Source: Polyangiaceae bacterium (lineage in GTDB: Bacteria > Myxococcota_A > Polyangia > Polyangiales > Polyangiaceae). From it: a DNA stretch of 38,190 nucleotides. The stretch lies in assembly GCA_022842465.1 (NCBI GenBank), contig JALHPN010000071.1:1-38190 (forward strand), read 5' to 3'. Below, piece by piece: positions 37,197-38,190 of the stretch. The notes under the pieces were generated by a model. The model was not told the origin of the DNA and did no database searches. It saw only the letters and a list, made by a program, of their open reading frames with translations. Positions within the stretch are counted from its first letter, which is position 1; each line of letters begins with the position of its first letter. The translations under genes were made by a program, and so were the position numbers.

Positions 37197-37317
37197 GGTG
37201 ACCTCCTCGTTCCGCCGACGTCGTGCCGGACGACGACGAGGCTAGGCCTCCCCGCCCTGCTTTGCACTCCTCTCGAACGGCGCGGCCGGCTCCGGAATGC
37301 TCGGTCGGGCGGCCCGG

Positions 37318-38190
37318 CTAAGGCGCGGCCGGCGCCGGAGGACGCGTCGTCTCGAGGAGCCCGCGTGTGAGATCGTGCGCGTCTTCGGGGATGCGCCCCG
37401 CCTTCAGCTCGGACGTGACGTGATCGAGGATCATGTGGATCGGGACCTCGGAGGACGTCCACGGCCGCACGCGCGGGTCGCCCGACGAGTGGAGGGCGAC
37501 GACGCGGTGGTCCGTGCGCGAGATGACCGGGCTCCCGCTCGCCCCCGGACGATTCGGGAGATCCGACGCGACGATCGTGATCGGGTGCGGGACGCGGATC
37601 GTCTTCGGGATCCCCGTCTCGACGTTGCCCAGCTGGATCGTGGGGAGGCTCCGCATGTAGCGCTTGTCCTCCTTCAGGGCAGCCTCGACGATGGCGCGAT
37701 TGGCCGGGTTCACCGCCACGCCCTTCTCGGGGCCGCCCGGGATGTCGATGTTCGCGAAGCCGCTCACCGCGTAGACGCCCTCGCCGGCCTTCGGCTGGTC
37801 GAGCCGCAAGCGCACGGGCGCCGCGCGCGTCTCCGCAGGGAGCTCCACTTCGACGAGCGCGTAGTCGAGCTTCCGTGAGCTCGCGAGGATGCGGACCGTG
37901 CGCGCCTGGGCTCCCTCCGGGAACGTCACCGTCTGGCCCGGGCCCGCGGCGAGATCCCGGTGGCCGGCGACGTGCTCGTTCGTGAGGAGGAGCGCGCGGT
38001 CGGGGCCCCCGGGCGTCGGGCGTCGGAAGACGAGGAACGCGGTCGCGCTGTCCCGCCATCGCGCGGTGGCGGCGACGTTGCTCTGGGCCTCCGGGTCGAG
38101 CCGCTTCGTGAGCTCCGGCGTGAGGACGTGGAGCCGATGGTTCGTCGGCGCCTTGGCCGGCGAGGCGGCCGCGGGCGGCGCGGCGGGAGG
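37318..38190 (-). CDS. Trypsin-like serine protease, partial (N-terminus beyond window)
   Basis: The reading frame is open to the right window edge, so the N-terminus is missing; 290 residues are visible. The catalytic triad of a trypsin-fold protease can be read: His in LLLTNEHVAGHR, Asp in SRKLDYALVEV and Ser in PGASGSPVIS, with the substrate-site region HRVVALHSSG after it. The visible start has a Pro/Ala-rich stretch (PPAAPPAAASPAKAP), which fits an exported protein or a linker after a signal peptide. The C-terminus is a short helix and a Pro/Ala tail. The substrate is unknown; the fold is close to HtrA/V8-like proteases, but no PDZ domain is present. Confidence 0.85.
   Translation of the reverse strand, partial: PPAAPPAAASPAKAPTNHRLHVLTPELTKRLDPEAQSNVAATARWRDSATAFLVFRRPTPGGPDRALLLTNEHVAGHRDLAAGPGQTVTFPEGAQARTVRILASSRKLDYALVEVELPAETRAAPVRLRLDQPKAGEGVYAVSGFANIDIPGGPEKGVAVNPANRAIVEAALKEDKRYMRSLPTIQLGNVETGIPKTIRVPHPITIVASDLPNRPGASGSPVISRTDHRVVALHSSGDPRVRPWTSSEVPIHMILDHVTSELKAGRIPEDAHDLTRGLLETTRPPAPAAP

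Overview
The window looks like part of a chromosome from a high-GC (about 70% by eye) member of the Myxococcota, most like the Polyangiales group. The pointers are many secreted lipoproteins with Gly/Ala/Ser/Pro-rich linkers, a hybrid kinase-receiver-kinase protein, thrombospondin type 3 repeats, small zinc-ribbon proteins and strong G/C at third codon positions. I see no rRNA, tRNA, CRISPR array, insertion sequence or phage genes. The coding is dense: the longest stretch without a gene is about 195 bases (34324-34518), so nothing exceeds 300 bases.

Layout. (1) 1-1892: two paralogous small zinc-ribbon proteins, one with two identical PVYGAPAPDGG-type repeats, next to a radical SAM/SPASM enzyme; this resembles a peptide-modification locus. 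(2) 1943-7514: a small hypothetical protein, a beta-helix-type lipoprotein, a 2OG-Fe(II) oxygenase coupled to a membrane zinc-ribbon protein, a secreted PHA depolymerase and a divergent AraC regulator. (3) 7518-12965: a secreted amidohydrolase with calcium-type repeats, a glycine-rich lipoprotein, a short lipoprotein and a TraB-like membrane protein. (4) 12991-18678: a response regulator overlapping a double-kinase hybrid sensor, a serine-recombinase-like protein that has lost its catalytic serine, a DUF4230 protein and a NagD-type HAD phosphatase. (5) 18817-23586: TreZ and a glycogen-debranching enzyme in one operon, then a DnaJ-type zinc-finger protein and an Spx/ArsC-like protein. (6) 23580-26543: a CvfB-like S1 protein and two tandem near-identical secreted proteins of unknown function. 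(7) 26719-34323: a carbohydrate locus with a GT4 glycosyltransferase fused to a putative alpha-barrel glycosidase domain, facing a translationally coupled run of GH130, GH13, GT4 and GH130. (8) 34519-38190: a DUF4398 lipoprotein, an OmpA-family lipoprotein and a zinc-ribbon protein in one operon, a fatty-acid desaturase, a 40-residue Lys-rich protein and a trypsin-like protease cut by the window edge.

Two features link the window. First, thirteen genes start with ATG or GTG exactly 6-8 bases after a TAnnnT hexamer and mostly lack a Shine-Dalgarno sequence. That is the signature of leaderless transcription. The other genes have a Shine-Dalgarno sequence or are coupled by ATGA, GTGA or TGATG overlaps, so the genome seems to use two initiation modes side by side. 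Second, carbohydrate genes are concentrated in the middle: TreZ and the debranching enzyme point to alpha-glucan to trehalose conversion, and the GH130/GT4 group points to making and phosphorolytically recycling a mannose-containing glycan. The strongest candidates for undescribed biology are the radical SAM/repeat locus and the GH130/GT4 locus.
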